Positions 18,699 through 27,600 of a DNA stretch of 64,000 nucleotides are shown here, piece after piece. The stretch comes from Gammaproteobacteria bacterium (GTDB taxonomy: Bacteria; Pseudomonadota; Gammaproteobacteria; Pseudomonadales; Azotimanducaceae): the NCBI GenBank assembly GCA_030428905.1, contig JAUIED010000001.1, positions 1 through 64,000 on the forward strand. The letters are read 5' to 3'. Each line of letters starts with the position of its first letter. Position 1 is the first letter of the stretch. The position numbers were made by a program, and so were the translations under genes. The notes beneath the pieces were generated by a model. It searched no databases. It worked only from the letters and a program-made list of their open reading frames with translations, and was not told the DNA's origin.

Positions 18699-20807
18699 GT
18701 GCAGCAGGATCAGGATCTTCGCGTTGTTTTGCTGGATCTCGCTGAGATCACCAGCGAGCCTTCAGTATTGCGCGCGTTGCAGCAATCGCGTCTACAGATA
18801 TCGCACCACACCGACTGGCGCTCGGCGGTGAACGACTGCGCCAGCGAGCGACCGGATCTCGCCATCATAGCCTGCCGACATGTCGACGCCGAACTAGCTG
18901 AAATCTGCACCGCACTGCGCCACGCCAACGCCACCGGCGAGGTCTACCCACTACTGGTGGCGCCGGAGCTGGCATTGAACTCCGAACTCCTCACCGATCT
19001 CGGGTGTGTGGCCGCAAGTGCCCTGCCCGCAGACTGGCAGGCTTTCGCGCGGCAAGCCGAGTTGGCTGCCCTCAGCGGGCGACGCGTGTTACGCCGCGAG
19101 CAGGACTGGCTGGCCAACCAACGCGCAATGCAACTACTCGGCGCAACGGTTTGCAGCATCGATGCGAGCTCACAGTCCTGCGCGCCGTCAACCAGTCTCC
19201 GGCACCTGCTGGGTATCGACAGCCGCAAACAAGCCGCTCGCCCGCTGCTGCACTGGCGGGACCTGCTGAACGGGTTGGACGACATTGGTCGTGCGCGGCT
19301 CGAATCTTCCATCGCCATGGCGCTTGACGACGGAACGCCATTCAACTGCCGGGTCGGGTTGAGCGAGCGCCTCGACACCCTGCTCGATTGCCACGGCGCC
19401 GCGCACCGCGACCGCGATGGCCGCATCCATCACCTGATTCTCACCTGGCAGCATCTGCGCACGCAAAGCGCTGCGAACGCAACGACGGTTCTGCCTTTCA
19501 CAGGCTCAGAACCCACGTCGACGGTAGTGCCAGTACTGGAACGGGTACAACAGCAGAGCTCCGGCTCGGTGCTGTTTTTTCGCATCGACAACTTTCCAGA
19601 GCTGTGCCGCACGCTAGGCTTCGTTACCGGACAACGCGTGCTCGCAACGCTGGTCGAACGTATCTCGGACGAACTGCGCGCGGACGACCTGGTATTGCCG
19701 CGCGGCGTGCACAACGACGAACAGGTAACGCGCATCGGCGGAGCCGAGGTGGTGGCCGTAATTGACGGCCTCGTCGAATCGGCCAGCGTCAATCGCTTGC
19801 GGGAGCGCATACTTACAAGACTGCGCAGTACTTTCGAAGTCGACGGGCGCCGCATCCCCCTGAAGCTCAGTTCCGGCAGCGCCTGCTGGCCACGCGATGC
19901 GCTGAGCGCCGACGAGCTGGTGGTGAGCGCCGCTCTGGCAGCCGACTATGCAACCGACACATCGGTTTCCGGCGATGCGCTGGGCTCTGCCCACCTGCAG
20001 AAGGCCCGCGACACCATACGTCTGGAAGCCGATCTGTACGATGCCGTACTCAATCGCGAGTTGAAGCTGCACTTCCAGCCGAAATACGCTCTGGACAGCG
20101 GCGTGCTTGTCGGCGTCGAGGCCTTGTTGCGCTGGCACCGAAACGGCGCGGAGTGGGTACCGCCGGACGTGTTCATTCCTATCGCCGAGCGAAACGGCCT
20201 GATCAACTCAATAGGTCGCTGGGTGGTGGAAGAAGCCGTGCGCACGCAAGCCCGTTGGTTCGACATGGGGCTTGGGCGGGTGAAGATGGCCATCAACATC
20301 TCGCCTGAACAGCTCATGGACCCCCAGTTCATGCAGGACCTGATCGTGGCCTGCGAGCACCGTAAGGTACCCGCGAACTCGGTAGAGCTGGAAGTGACCG
20401 AAAGCTGCCTGATCGATGACTCCCAGCGTACCATCGCCCGCCTTGCCGAGTTGCGCGATGCCGGATTCAGCATTGCGCTGGATGACTTCGGTACCGGCTT
20501 CTCGTCGCTGTCCTATCTACGCTCTCTGCCTCTGGATGTTCTGAAGATCGACCGCTCCTTCCTGTCAGGTCTCGGCACCGAAGGCTACGACCCGGGCCTG
20601 CTGGCGTGCATCATCGGACTCGGCCTCACCCTTGGGCTGTGCATCGTCGCCGAAGGCGTGGAGGAACCCGTGCAATGGCAGCTGCTGGGTGAATGGGGTT
20701 GTCACATCGGCCAGGGCTACCTGATGAGCAAGCCACTGGCCGAGGAGGCCCTGCTGCCGCTGCTGGAACAATCCGCCTGGCTGGGGTTCAAGAGCCTCAG
20801 CGCCTGA
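18699..20807 (+). CDS. c-di-GMP phosphodiesterase: degenerate GGDEF plus intact EAL
   Basis: A 702-residue cytoplasmic protein. Residues 1-120 look like a receiver-type alpha/beta domain without a clear phospho-Asp pocket, and 130-260 like a PAS-like region. The GGDEF domain (about 280-420) has RIGGAEVV where RxGGDEF is expected, so cyclase activity is probably lost. The EAL domain (about 440-690) keeps VEALLRW (about 472), NISPEQL, ELEVTES, LDDFGTGFSSLSYL (about 594), LKIDRSF and VAEGVE, so c-di-GMP hydrolysis is likely. GTG at 18699 follows the mini-protein stop. It sits on the plus strand inside an otherwise minus-strand LPS cluster. Confidence 0.88.
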   Translation: MQQDQDLRVVLLDLAEITSEPSVLRALQQSRLQISHHTDWRSAVNDCASERPDLAIIACRHVDAELAEICTALRHANATGEVYPLLVAPELALNSELLTDLGCVAASALPADWQAFARQAELAALSGRRVLRREQDWLANQRAMQLLGATVCSIDASSQSCAPSTSLRHLLGIDSRKQAARPLLHWRDLLNGLDDIGRARLESSIAMALDDGTPFNCRVGLSERLDTLLDCHGAAHRDRDGRIHHLILTWQHLRTQSAANATTVLPFTGSEPTSTVVPVLERVQQQSSGSVLFFRIDNFPELCRTLGFVTGQRVLATLVERISDELRADDLVLPRGVHNDEQVTRIGGAEVVAVIDGLVESASVNRLRERILTRLRSTFEVDGRRIPLKLSSGSACWPRDALSADELVVSAALAADYATDTSVSGDALGSAHLQKARDTIRLEADLYDAVLNRELKLHFQPKYALDSGVLVGVEALLRWHRNGAEWVPPDVFIPIAERNGLINSIGRWVVEEAVRTQARWFDMGLGRVKMAINISPEQLMDPQFMQDLIVACEHRKVPANSVELEVTESCLIDDSQRTIARLAELRDAGFSIALDDFGTGFSSLSYLRSLPLDVLKIDRSFLSGLGTEGYDPGLLACIIGLGLTLGLCIVAEGVEEPVQWQLLGEWGCHIGQGYLMSKPLAEEALLPLLEQSAWLGFKSLSA

Positions 20808-21975
20808 TCTGGCACCCAGCCTGCTTGAGGGCGGCAAAACGCTCGAAGAAATCCACCGCTTTCGGTACCAGCTCGTAGAGCGAAGCCGTGCCGGCAAATC
20901 CCCGGCCCGCCGCAGACCAGCCTTCCCGCTCCGGTGATGTCAGCAGACGAACCAGCTCGCGATTGAGCTGCTCCTGCTCGAAGGGCGCAGGCAACACGAT
21001 GCCAGCCTGCGCCTCGGCCAGATAGTGGGCGTAGCCGCAGTTGCGCGTGACCAACGCCGGCAGCCCGGCAATCATCGCCTCGAGTATCACCATGCCGGCA
21101 TTTTCATCGTACGCCGGCAGCACAAGACCATCTGCTGCCCACAGAAACTCAGGCACGTCATCGCGCCCCTGATCGTAGAACACCACCCGCCGCGCAATAC
21201 CCTGACGCGTTGCCATTCGGCGGAACGGTTCGGCCTTATCGCGGCCGATGACGTACAACGTAAGTTTCTCGAAGATCTCCGGGGGCAACGCCTTGACGGC
21301 ATGCAGCACCCGATCGAGCCCTTTCTTGATGAACCCGCTGCCGAGGAACAACAGCACCAGCTCATCCTCTGAGTGGCCGAGAGCCGTCCGCTTGGATAGC
21401 CTGGCCGCGCGCCGCTCCTCGGGACTATCCGGCGCCCGGCGATTTTTCTCGATGCCCGGGGGCAAGCGGTGAAAACGCTCGGGCTGCGTTCCGTAGAAAC
21501 GGCGGAAGTCGGGTGTGTGGATATCCGAGATGGTCAGTATCTGCGTGGCGCTGCGTGGTTCGAACACCGCACGCTCCGCCGCGTGAAAGCTGCGGTAGCG
21601 GCCACCCAGGCGATAAAAGAAGCCCCGCTGAGTGCGCGCCTTGTGCTCGTAGCAGGAATCGCCCGCGTAGTAGACGTCGAGACCCGGCATTTTGTTCAAC
21701 CCAACCACCAGGTCGGAGGGATCAGCCGCCTCCTGCGCCGCCACCCAGGCGGCAAAACGCTCGTAGCGGGTGTGATTGAAGAGCGCCTTCACGGGCGCTT
21801 CGCGCACCTCGAATTCCTCAGGCTGTTCATCCTGCCAACTGGCCGTGTACACCCGCACCTGATGGCCGCGTCGGATGCACTCCTCCGCGAACTTGCGAAG
21901 GTCGCGCTGTATGCCGCCGAACGGGAAGTATTTAAAGATGCAGAAAGCGACGCGCACGCACTCGTTCCATCGCAT
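20797..21975 (-). CDS. waaG: LPS core glucosyltransferase WaaG-like (GT4)
   Basis: A 392-residue GT-B enzyme. VAFCIFKYFPFGGIQRDL with RRGHQVRVYTASW is the distinctive WaaG N terminus, and FLGSGFIKKGLDRVLHAV with the EX7E motif ENAGMVILEAMIAGLPALVT marks the C-terminal half. WaaG adds the first hexose to heptose II. The 3' end is convergent with, and overlaps by 11 bp, the EAL gene. ATG at 21975 overlaps the waaC end by 44 nt; GTG at 21957 is a possible start giving 386 residues. In Pseudomonas waaP follows here; it is absent. Confidence 0.92.
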   Translation of the reverse strand: MRWNECVRVAFCIFKYFPFGGIQRDLRKFAEECIRRGHQVRVYTASWQDEQPEEFEVREAPVKALFNHTRYERFAAWVAAQEAADPSDLVVGLNKMPGLDVYYAGDSCYEHKARTQRGFFYRLGGRYRSFHAAERAVFEPRSATQILTISDIHTPDFRRFYGTQPERFHRLPPGIEKNRRAPDSPEERRAARLSKRTALGHSEDELVLLFLGSGFIKKGLDRVLHAVKALPPEIFEKLTLYVIGRDKAEPFRRMATRQGIARRVVFYDQGRDDVPEFLWAADGLVLPAYDENAGMVILEAMIAGLPALVTRNCGYAHYLAEAQAGIVLPAPFEQEQLNRELVRLLTSPEREGWSAAGRGFAGTASLYELVPKAVDFFERFAALKQAGCQIRR

Positions 21976-22969
21976 GGTGCCAGACAGTATCTGCGTTCAG
22001 CGTCGCGTAGCAGGCCGGACGAATCAAGCCATAACGATTTCCGCCTATCTCACCTTCATAGCTGCAACGTTTCTGCAGGCACGGCGCACAGGCAAAATCC
22101 GCCGCCAGCGCAATCGCCGCCGTACCTCGGCAGCCGGTCAACTGCGCATCGGTGCTGCCGTAAATCCCCACCGTGGGAACCCCGAGCGCCGCGGCAAGGT
22201 GGGTAAGCCCGGAGTCGACGCCAACCACAACCTCCACCCCCGTCAGCCGCTCGGTAAGCTCACCCAGGGTACCGCGTGGCCAGACCTGTGCACGGCCCTG
22301 CTCCGCCAACAGCTCCGCACGTTGGCGCTCGGAGTCGTTGCCCCAGGTCACGGCAACCTGATAGCCGTCCTGCGCTGCGCGTTCTGCCAGTTCGAGCCAG
22401 AGCGCTAGCGGATAGTGTTTGGAATCCCAGGTAGTGCCGTGCAGAAAGAGGCACACCCGGTCAGCGGCATCTGTCGCCGGGGTTTCCAGGCCGAAGCGCA
22501 GGGCTTCGCCGGGCTCGTAACCGAGCGCGGCGGCGAAGAGCTGTCGTTGCCGGTCGATGGCATGCTGCCGGCGCGCCACGCTGATTGCCTGATCGTAGCT
22601 TCTGGCAGCCAGCGGCTCACGGGCCGAGTCGCGGTCAAAGCCTGCGGAGGCGTCGCCTTCTGCAAGGCGCACAACAGCCGCGCTCTTGAGCAAACCCTGA
22701 CTGTCGAGCACGACGTCGTAAGAGCCGGCCTTCAGCGACCGTCGAAACGCGCGCATCTCACCCCGATAGCGCCAGAGCGCGCGGCGCCAGCGGCGCCAGG
22801 CGATGGGCAACACCTGCCGCACCGCGGGATGACGCGCCGGAATGTCCGCAAAGGCCTCTTCCACCACCCAGTCGAACTGCCAGCCATGCAACGCAGCGTC
22901 GCTGACCGCCGGTAAGGCGTGTACCACATCGCCGAGGGAGGACATCTTTACCAGCAGCGCCGTCTTCAT
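21932..22969 (-). CDS. waaC: LPS heptosyltransferase I
   Basis: A 345-residue GT9 protein beginning MKTALLVKMSSLGDVVHALPA, the WaaC signature. The ADP-heptose-binding C-terminal half has FLHGTTWDSKHYPLALW and GVDSGLTHLAAALGVPTVGIYGSTD. It transfers the first heptose to Kdo2-lipid A at the inner membrane. The start overlaps the waaF stop as ATGA, showing translational coupling; the long open frame upstream of 22969 is antisense-like noise within waaF. Confidence 0.95.
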   Translation of the reverse strand: MKTALLVKMSSLGDVVHALPAVSDAALHGWQFDWVVEEAFADIPARHPAVRQVLPIAWRRWRRALWRYRGEMRAFRRSLKAGSYDVVLDSQGLLKSAAVVRLAEGDASAGFDRDSAREPLAARSYDQAISVARRQHAIDRQRQLFAAALGYEPGEALRFGLETPATDAADRVCLFLHGTTWDSKHYPLALWLELAERAAQDGYQVAVTWGNDSERQRAELLAEQGRAQVWPRGTLGELTERLTGVEVVVGVDSGLTHLAAALGVPTVGIYGSTDAQLTGCRGTAAIALAADFACAPCLQKRCSYEGEIGGNRYGLIRPACYATLNADTVWHHAMERVRARRFLHL

Positions 22970-23955
22970 AAACAGGCAATCACACGGGAAGGCTCGAGAT
23001 CCCGAAGGCACGCCAGATGGCCGAGCGGGCACTGCCGTTGAAAACACGGGCTGCAGTCGAGACCCAGCCGCACGATGGCGGCATCGGCGTGCAGAGGCGG
23101 GGTGAAGTCCGGCGACGTGGACCCGTAGATCGCCACCACCCGCACCCCGAGCGCCGCCGCCACGTGCATGAGCCCTGAGTCGTTGGTGATGGCGACATTC
23201 GCAAGGCTCATGAGGTCTACCGCCTCCAGCAGCGAAGTCTCGCCAGCCACGGATCGCACCTCCGGGTGGCCAGCCAACTCGCAGATGGCATCGCACACGC
23301 CACGATCCTTCGCAGACCCCATGAGCCATACCTGCCGACCTTGCTCAGCCAGATGCCGAGCTACCTCGGCGTAGTGCGCTTCCGGCCACTGTTTGGCAGG
23401 GCCGAATTCCGCACCGGGGCAGATCACGACTGGATCGCCCTGAGCATCCAGCGACAACCGCGAGGCGAGTGCGGCAGCCGCCTGCGCATCCGCCCGCAGC
23501 ACCGGCCGCGGGTAGGGCCTCGGCAGCGCATCATTCGGCGGCAACGCCAGCGCCATGAAGCGTTCGATCATCAGCGGCAACGCCGCTTTGTCGAGCCTGC
23601 GCACATCGTTCAGCACGCCCCAGCGGCTTTCCCCCAACCAGCCGGTTCTGCGCGGCACGCCCGCAAACAAAGGCACCAACGCTGACTTGAGGGTGTTTGG
23701 CAGCACAATGGCTTCCTCGAAGCTCGGCAGGCTGCGGCCAAGCCGCCATCGCGCTCCCAGCCCCAACTCACCGTGTCCGACCGTGAGCGTGTGCACCTCC
23801 CGTACGCCAGGCATGCGGGTAGCCAGCGACGCCGTAGCGGGCGGCGCCACCATATCGATGGAACAGCCGGGGCGGCGGGTTTGCAGAACCTGCACGAGCG
23901 TATGCGCCATGACCATGTCGCCCACCCATGCCGGTGCGACGATGAGGATGTTCAC
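22966..23955 (-). CDS. waaF: LPS heptosyltransferase II
   Basis: A 329-residue GT9 enzyme starting MNILIVAPAWVGDMVMAHTL, as in WaaF. VVICPGAEFGPAKQWPEAHYAEVA and TNDSGLMHVAAALGVRVVAIYGSTSP are the acceptor and ADP-heptose-binding regions. It adds heptose II to heptose I. It starts 9 nt after ilvE and is coupled to waaC. The order ilvE-waaF-waaC-waaG next to glnE is the same as in Pseudomonas. Confidence 0.95.
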   Translation of the reverse strand: MNILIVAPAWVGDMVMAHTLVQVLQTRRPGCSIDMVAPPATASLATRMPGVREVHTLTVGHGELGLGARWRLGRSLPSFEEAIVLPNTLKSALVPLFAGVPRRTGWLGESRWGVLNDVRRLDKAALPLMIERFMALALPPNDALPRPYPRPVLRADAQAAAALASRLSLDAQGDPVVICPGAEFGPAKQWPEAHYAEVARHLAEQGRQVWLMGSAKDRGVCDAICELAGHPEVRSVAGETSLLEAVDLMSLANVAITNDSGLMHVAAALGVRVVAIYGSTSPDFTPPLHADAAIVRLGLDCSPCFQRQCPLGHLACLRDLEPSRVIACL

Positions 23956-23964
23956 CGGCGTCGC

Positions 23965-24894
23965 TCAGACCGCCGTGTGCCACTCCGCATGGGCGTCGGC
24001 CCTGCCACGCACCTGATCGAAGTACGCGGACTGCAGCGCTTCGGTGATCGGACCACGCCGGCCCGTACCAACCGTTCGGCCGTCGAGCGATTGGATGGGC
24101 AAAACCTCTGCAGCGGTGCCGGAGAAGAACGCTTCGTCAGCGATATAGACCTCGTCGCGGGTAATCCGGCGCTCGCGCACCTCCAAACCCTGTTCCCGTG
24201 CAAGCGTCATGACCGTGTTGCGTGTGATGCCATCGAGGCAGGAAGTGAGTTCCGGCGTGTGGATGACACCATCGCGCACGACGAACACATTCTCGCCGCT
24301 GCCTTCGGCAACGTAGCCCTCATTGTCCAGCAGCAGTGCCTCATCGCAGCCACATTCCAGCGCCTCGTGCAGCGCCAGGATGGAGTTGATGTAGTTGCCC
24401 GTGGCTTTCGCTTTGCACATGGTGATGTTGACGTGGTGCCGCGTGTAGGAAGACGTGCGCACCTTGATGCCTTTTTCGCGGGAGTCCGGGTCCATGTAGT
24501 CCGGCCACTCCCACGCCGCAATGGCCGTGCGCACGGTGAGACCCTTGGCGCGCAGGCCCATCGCCTCACTGCCGAGGAACGCGATGGGCCGCAGGTAGCC
24601 TTCCTTGAGATCGTTCGCACGCAGCACTTCGAGATGCGCCTGGTTGATCTCTTCGCGGGTGAAAGGGATTTCGAAGTCCATGATGTGGGCCGACTTGAAC
24701 AGCCGATCAGTGTGTTCCTGAAGACGGAACACCTGCGGGCCGTTGGGCGTGTTGTAGCAACGCACGCCTTCAAATACGCCGACACCATAATGCAGTGAAT
24801 GCGTCAGTACGTGCACCGTGGCTTCACGCCAGGGCACAAGCTTGCCGTCCTGCCAGATCCAACCATCACGATCAGCGAAATTGCCTTCGCTCAT
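23965..24894 (-). CDS. ilvE: Branched-chain amino acid aminotransferase
   Basis: A 309-residue fold-type IV PLP enzyme. It has GVFEGVRCYNTPNGPQVFRL, VRTSSYTRHHVNITMCKAKATGNYINS with the PLP Lys region, and EGSGENVFVV. It catalyses the last transamination in Val, Leu and Ile synthesis and thus works with IlvD and IlvA encoded elsewhere in the window. AGAGG lies upstream of the ATG. It is followed by the core heptosyltransferases, an old gene association rather than a pathway link. Confidence 0.95.
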   Translation of the reverse strand: MSEGNFADRDGWIWQDGKLVPWREATVHVLTHSLHYGVGVFEGVRCYNTPNGPQVFRLQEHTDRLFKSAHIMDFEIPFTREEINQAHLEVLRANDLKEGYLRPIAFLGSEAMGLRAKGLTVRTAIAAWEWPDYMDPDSREKGIKVRTSSYTRHHVNITMCKAKATGNYINSILALHEALECGCDEALLLDNEGYVAEGSGENVFVVRDGVIHTPELTSCLDGITRNTVMTLAREQGLEVRERRITRDEVYIADEAFFSGTAAEVLPIQSLDGRTVGTGRRGPITEALQSAYFDQVRGRADAHAEWHTAV

Positions 24895-24951
24895 GCCAAA
24901 CCACCTCTATCGATTTCGCTAGTTGTTTTGGCTGCCTGCGTTAAACCGCAA

Positions 24952-27600
24952 TCAACCGAACAAATTGTCCCACGCGCCACGCACAGTCTGGCGATGCTGC
25001 TCGAGCACCGCTTTCGCACGATCGGGATTCGGAAGATCCAACGCCAGGCGATGCGCTTCCTTGCGTAAGGCAAGGTACGCTTCTGTAAGCGCCTCGGCCG
25101 TTTGTGCCTCGAGCACACCGCTCGCCCCTGCCGCCTGCAAAATGCGCACATTATCCGAGAACTCGACGAGCGACGGGTGTGTGTGTGCGTGAGCCAGAAC
25201 GAGGTATTGCACCATAAATTCGATATCGACGATACCGCCGCTGCCCTGCTTGAGGTCGGCATCATCGCCGTGATGCGCGGCCATACGTGCACGCATCGTC
25301 ATCACCGCGCTTTTCAGCTCCGCCACGTCACGACGCTGACAGATGAGCTGGCGACGCAGCGCTTCGAAGCGCTCCGCCAGGCTCTGGTCGCCCGCCACCA
25401 CGCGAGCCCGCACCAATGCCTGCAGCTCCCAGGTCCACGCCTGTTTCTGGTGATAGGCATGGAAGGCTTCGAGGCTGGATATCATCGTGCCCGCGTTACC
25501 CGAGGGACGCAGGCGCATGTCGATCTCGTAGAGCGCGCCGTGATAGGTGCGCGCGGTAAGCACGTGCAACAGCCGCCGTGCCAGGCGGTGCAGAAACTGC
25601 GACCGCTCGTCCTCGAAGCCGTGGATGAACACCAGATCCAGATCGGAGCTGGGGCCGAGTTCGATGCCGCCGAGTTTGCCGTAGCCAACGATCACGAAGG
25701 GCCGCGATGCGGGGCCGTTGCACTCCCTCCAGGCTATGTCCAGCGCCTGCTCGAGCAGAACTTCCGCAAGGTGCGTGTAATAATCGCTCACCTTCATCAG
25801 CGGTAACAGCCCGCGCAACTCCAGCAGCGCCACGGCGAAGGCGTGCTGCTGGCGGAACTCGCGCAAAATGTCGAGCAGGCGCTCTTCGCCCTGATCGCGC
25901 ACGCTGTCGATGCGTATGCGCAGTTCGTCCGCCAGTACCTGGCGCCCGGGCAGGCCTGAGTCGCTTCTATCGTCGAGCAGAACATCGAGTTGCATCGGCG
26001 CGTCCCGCACTCGCTCGGCAAGCCATTGACTGCGCGCCAGCAGATCCACCAGAAGCGCTCGGGCGCGCGGGTTTTCCTGCAGCAGCACCAGGTAGGCAGA
26101 ACGGCGCAGCACCGCACGCAGAATCGGACACAGGCGCTCCAGAATGACACGGGCATCCGGGCGATCCTTGAGATCTTCCAGCACCAGAGGCATCAACGCG
26201 TCCAAACGCTCACGCCCCTCTGCACCAACGCTCTTCCGGTCACGCGCCGCCGCGAGTGCCGCCAGCTCTCGAACACACTCAGCGGCCTCACCCAAGCCCA
26301 TGGTATCGAGGCTTTCCGCGTCATGTTCATCCCAGCCGCGTTTCTGCTCGGCCGCCTCAACGGGGGCGATGGCGTCACTGAAAAACGCGAGCGCGAGCTG
26401 GCGATGCTCGGCCAGGGCCTCAAGGAACGCTTCGTAACTGGCATAACCCATCATCATCGCCACCGCCGCCTGCCGCGTGGCGGATTGCGGCAGCTCCTGG
26501 GTCTGCTCATCGGCCAGGGCCTGCACGCTGTGCTCCGCATCCCGCAGAAACCGGTAGGCGCGCGCCAGAGCATCGGCGTCAAAGCCATTGAGATGGCCCA
26601 GCCGGGCCAGCGCAGGCAGCACCAGCAGCAGGTTCGATTCCTGTAACTCCGCCTGGCGACCGCCCCAGATCATCTGCAGCACCTGCACGGCAAACTCGAT
26701 GTCGCGTATTCCCCCGGGCCCCAGCTTCAGGTTGCGCTCGTCATGGCGCTCTTTGACGATGCGTGCCTTCATGTCGCGCAGGGAATGGATGGCACCGAAG
26801 TCGAGATAGCGGCGAAAGGTGAACGGTTTGAGCGCCCTGAGCATCTCCTCACCGGCCGCAATATCACCAGCACAGGCACGCGCCTTGATGAACGCGTAGC
26901 GCTCCCAGTCACGTCCTTGCGTTTCGAAATAGGCTTCCAGCGCGTCGAAGTGCATGACCAGCGGGCCGCTGTCACCGTACGGACGCAGCCGCAGGTCGAC
27001 ACGGTAAACAAAGCCGTCCACGGTGATGGGATCGAGTGCGTCCACCAGCATCTGCGCTACGCGCACGAAATACTGCTGGTTGGTCTTGCCCTTGTCGGTT
27101 TCGCCGGCTTCCGCGTAGGCCAGAATCAGATCGACGTCGGATGACAGATTGAGTTCGCCCGCGCCGAGCTTGCCGAGTGCGAACACCACGAGATGCTGCC
27201 GGCGACCGCTGGCGGCGCCATACGGCACGCCGAAGCGGCCTTCCGCGTCGAGCGCAGCCTCGATCCATCGCACGGCAGTTTGAAGGAACAGATCCGCCGC
27301 AACCGAACACGCGTGTGCCGTCTCGTCATAGACCGCCAACCGCCCGGCATGGCGGCTGACGATATGCATCTGCAAGCGCATACGCTGCTCTCGCAGCGCA
27401 CGCTTCAGCGCCGTCATGTCCGTGGAAGATTTGGCCGCGCGCTCTATGCGCGCTTGCCACACCGCAAAGTCCGGTGGCGCCAGCAGCTCCTGCGAATGGC
27501 CTTCGAGCCAGTCCGCTTGCCGCTCAGCTGCGTGCGCTACGAATTGCGAGCGCTCGCAAGCCTGATGCAGCAGCGCTTCCGGGGAGAGCGGTTCGCTCAC
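24952..27600 (-). CDS. glnE: Glutamine synthetase adenylyltransferase / deadenylase
   Basis: An 882-residue protein with two nucleotidyltransferase domains: GKLGAGELNLSSDVDLI (deadenylase half) and GKLGGIELGPSSDLDLVF (adenylylase half), each with the catalytic DxD, and associated GlnD/GlnE PII-uridylyl domains (LGPGGIRDIEFAVQ, QGSGGIVDIEFMVQ). It controls GlnA by AMP addition in response to PII. It is about 60-90 residues shorter at the N terminus than the family average as I recall it, with both catalytic domains whole. GTG at 27600 overlaps the ATPase stop (GTGA). Confidence 0.95.
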   Translation of the reverse strand: MSEPLSPEALLHQACERSQFVAHAAERQADWLEGHSQELLAPPDFAVWQARIERAAKSSTDMTALKRALREQRMRLQMHIVSRHAGRLAVYDETAHACSVAADLFLQTAVRWIEAALDAEGRFGVPYGAASGRRQHLVVFALGKLGAGELNLSSDVDLILAYAEAGETDKGKTNQQYFVRVAQMLVDALDPITVDGFVYRVDLRLRPYGDSGPLVMHFDALEAYFETQGRDWERYAFIKARACAGDIAAGEEMLRALKPFTFRRYLDFGAIHSLRDMKARIVKERHDERNLKLGPGGIRDIEFAVQVLQMIWGGRQAELQESNLLLVLPALARLGHLNGFDADALARAYRFLRDAEHSVQALADEQTQELPQSATRQAAVAMMMGYASYEAFLEALAEHRQLALAFFSDAIAPVEAAEQKRGWDEHDAESLDTMGLGEAAECVRELAALAAARDRKSVGAEGRERLDALMPLVLEDLKDRPDARVILERLCPILRAVLRRSAYLVLLQENPRARALLVDLLARSQWLAERVRDAPMQLDVLLDDRSDSGLPGRQVLADELRIRIDSVRDQGEERLLDILREFRQQHAFAVALLELRGLLPLMKVSDYYTHLAEVLLEQALDIAWRECNGPASRPFVIVGYGKLGGIELGPSSDLDLVFIHGFEDERSQFLHRLARRLLHVLTARTYHGALYEIDMRLRPSGNAGTMISSLEAFHAYHQKQAWTWELQALVRARVVAGDQSLAERFEALRRQLICQRRDVAELKSAVMTMRARMAAHHGDDADLKQGSGGIVDIEFMVQYLVLAHAHTHPSLVEFSDNVRILQAAGASGVLEAQTAEALTEAYLALRKEAHRLALDLPNPDRAKAVLEQHRQTVRGAWDNLFG

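Noticed and set aside
24952-27600. glnE shorter than usual, possible wrong start
   Set aside because: Both nucleotidyltransferase domains are complete and the start overlaps the upstream stop in the usual way; no better upstream start in frame was found.
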